A program made the position numbers and the translations under genes. A stretch of DNA of 64,000 bases from Rhodoplanes serenus (lineage in GTDB: Bacteria; Pseudomonadota; Alphaproteobacteria; Rhizobiales; Xanthobacteraceae): positions 248,001 to 312,000 of the forward strand of contig WNKV01000002.1 in the NCBI GenBank assembly GCA_009720755.1, read 5' to 3'. Of the stretch, positions 62,576 through 64,000 are shown piece after piece. Position 1 is the stretch's first letter. Each line of letters starts with the position of its first letter. The notes under the pieces were generated by a model. It saw only the letters and a list, made by a program, of their open reading frames with translations. It ran no database searches and was not told the origin of the DNA.

Positions 62576-64000
62576 GTGACCATCTCCGCTCAGGCCACCC
62601 GACCCCGACGTCCCGTCGACCGTGTCCCTTCGCTCGCCCATTGGGGCGCCTTCACGGCCGTCGTCGCCGACGGCCGGGTGGTGCGTTGCGAGCCGTTCGG
62701 CCACGACCCGGCGCCCTCGCCGATGCTCGCCGCCATCCCGGCCATGGTGCATTCGCCGCTGCGTATCGCCCGTCCGGCGGTGCGCGAGGGATGGCGCGAG
62801 GGCCGGCCGCGCACCGGGCACGATACGTTTCGCGAAGTGTCGTGGGACGAGGCACTCGATCTCGTCGCCGGCGAAGTCTCGCGCGTTCGCGCGGCGCATG
62901 GCGCCGGCGGCATCTTCGGCGGCTCCTACGGCTGGTCGTCGGCCGGCCGCGTTCATCACGCCCGCACCCTGGTGCGGCGTTTCTTGGCGCTGGGCGGCGG
63001 CTTCGTCGATCAGCTCGCCAACTACTCGTTCGGCGCGGCCCAGTTCCTGCTGCCGCATGTGCTCGGCACCTTCCAGCCGGTGACCGGGCGCGCCACCGAC
63101 TGGCCGAGCGTCGTCGCCGAGACGCGCCTGCTGATCGCCTTCGGCGGCCTCGCGCCCAAGAACAGCCAGGTCGGCTCCGGCGGCGTCGGCTCGCACGACT
63201 TCGAGACCTGGCTGCGCCGCGCCCGCGCGGCCGGCATCCGCATCGTCAATGTCAGCCCGCTGAAGAGCGACACGCCCGACTGGCTCGACGCCGAGTGGAT
63301 CGCCATCCGGCCCAACACCGACGTCGCCCTGATGCTCGGGCTCGCCCACACGCTGCTCACCGAGAGCCGGCACGACGCCGCGTTCCTCGACCGCTACTGC
63401 GCGGGCTTCGAGACGTTCGCCGACTATCTGACGGGCCGCCACGACGGCACGCCGAAGTCGGCCGATTGGGCGGAGCGCATCTGCGGCGTGCCGGCCGACA
63501 CCATCCGGGCGCTGGCGCGCGACGCCGCCGCGCAGCCCACCTACCTGACCGCGACGTGGTCGCTGCAACGCGCCCACCACGGCGAGCAGCCTTACTGGGC
63601 GCTGATCACGCTCGCTGCCATGCTGGGCGGCATCGGCCTGCCGGGGCAGGGCTTCGGCTTCGGCCACGGCTCGATCCACGGCACCGGCCTGCCGCGCGCC
63701 GCGCTGCCGGGGCCGGATCTGTCGCCGCCGCCCAATCCGGCCGGTCTCGCGATTCCGGTCGCCCGCATCGCCGACATGCTGCTCGATCCCGGCGGTACCT
63801 ACGACTTCAACGGCCGCAGGCTCGTCTATCCGGACGTGCGGATGGTCTACTGGGCGGGCGGCAATCCGTTTCATCACCATCAGGATCTCAACCGCCTGCG
63901 ACGCGCCTGGCAGAAGCCCGAGACCGTGGTGGTGCACGACTCGTGGTGGACGCCGACGGCGCGCCACGCCGACATCGTGCTGCCGGCGACGATGTCGCTC
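62576..64000 (+). CDS. Molybdopterin oxidoreductase, BisC/DMSO-reductase type (3' end beyond window)
   Basis: The first 475 residues of a much longer enzyme, from the GTG at 62576. There is no N-terminal Fe-S motif and no signal peptide, so it is a cytoplasmic BisC (biotin sulfoxide reductase)-type rather than TorA/DorA-type protein. GIFGGSYGWSSAGRVHHAR carries the Mo-ligating Ser (S122 by position). Pterin-binding blocks include LLIAFGGLAPKNSQVG, WIAIRPNTDVALMLGL and MVYWAGGNPFHHHQDL. Needs the MGD form of Moco. The molybdate importer modCB and moaA lie in this window. The C-terminus is cut off. Confidence 0.9.
   Translation, partial: MTISAQATRPRRPVDRVPSLAHWGAFTAVVADGRVVRCEPFGHDPAPSPMLAAIPAMVHSPLRIARPAVREGWREGRPRTGHDTFREVSWDEALDLVAGEVSRVRAAHGAGGIFGGSYGWSSAGRVHHARTLVRRFLALGGGFVDQLANYSFGAAQFLLPHVLGTFQPVTGRATDWPSVVAETRLLIAFGGLAPKNSQVGSGGVGSHDFETWLRRARAAGIRIVNVSPLKSDTPDWLDAEWIAIRPNTDVALMLGLAHTLLTESRHDAAFLDRYCAGFETFADYLTGRHDGTPKSADWAERICGVPADTIRALARDAAAQPTYLTATWSLQRAHHGEQPYWALITLAAMLGGIGLPGQGFGFGHGSIHGTGLPRAALPGPDLSPPPNPAGLAIPVARIADMLLDPGGTYDFNGRRLVYPDVRMVYWAGGNPFHHHQDLNRLRRAWQKPETVVVHDSWWTPTARHADIVLPATMSL

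Overview
The window is about 64 kb of very GC-rich DNA with dense gene packing and pervasive G/C-ending codons. It looks like chromosome from an alphaproteobacterium of the order Hyphomicrobiales (Rhizobiales). The basis is a hopanoid side-chain cluster, several tripartite (TctABC/TRAP) uptake systems, heptose-based LPS core genes, a DivJ/PleC-like histidine kinase, and two dispersed repeat families of a type common in Bradyrhizobium/Rhodopseudomonas-like genomes. The genus assignment is inference. I saw no rRNA, tRNA, CRISPR array, transposase or phage gene.

Layout. 0-6.7 kb: a truncated VOC protein with its ArsR-type regulator, a retropepsin-like membrane protease, a PleC/DivJ-like histidine kinase, a secreted caspase-fold protein that has lost both catalytic residues and carries a long Pro/Gly tail, and a beta-hydroxyacid dehydrogenase. 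6.8-11.3 kb: a Gdx/SugE-type exporter, the Fe-S carrier Mrp, an orphan ParA-type ATPase with a small basic partner, a membrane-anchored protein of unknown function and a zinc-ribbon protein. 11.4-19.1 kb: a complete acetoacetate/short-chain fatty acid system. The AtoS/AtoC-like two-component pair diverges from atoD-atoA-atoE-atoB, and the space between holds a near-perfect sigma-54 promoter and two tandem palindromes that are probably the AtoC enhancer sites. 19.4-23.3 kb: a TRAP transporter whose binding protein converges on its membrane subunits. 23.5-27.2 kb: moaA, a DUF971 protein, an L,D-transpeptidase and a MipA/OmpV outer-membrane protein.

27.2-32.9 kb: hopanoid side-chain genes hpnL-hpnI-hpnJ-hpnK with convergent hpnA. 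A hairpin repeat separates hpnJ from hpnK. 33.0-43.1 kb: organic-acid metabolism and uptake (tctCBA with a malate/lactate-type dehydrogenase, a His-rich periplasmic protein, an auxin-efflux-type carrier, and a Bug-type binding protein with an FAD oxidoreductase and a divergent IclR regulator with two matching candidate operators).

43.1-56.9 kb: a surface-polysaccharide island. It encodes every step to ADP-heptose except the last small phosphatase question (gmhA, hldE, a gmhB fused to a degenerate nucleotidyltransferase, rfaD), a heptosyltransferase, manC, and a set homologous to the mycobacterial polyprenyl-phosphate-arabinose pathway (DprE1-like, DprE2-like and a HAD-UbiA fusion) with a flippase-like membrane protein and a tyvelose-epimerase-like SDR. 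57-58.3 kb is a gene-poor stretch with a possible gene relic and a Tyr/Gly-repeat protein. 58.5-64 kb: modCB without modA, a small PAS/zinc-ribbon protein, an Lrp regulator divergent from an Asp/Glu racemase, and the start of a BisC/DMSO-reductase-type molybdoenzyme running off the end.

The candidates most worth following up are the inactive caspase, the ParA/basic-protein pair, the ato control region and the arabinose-donor set.
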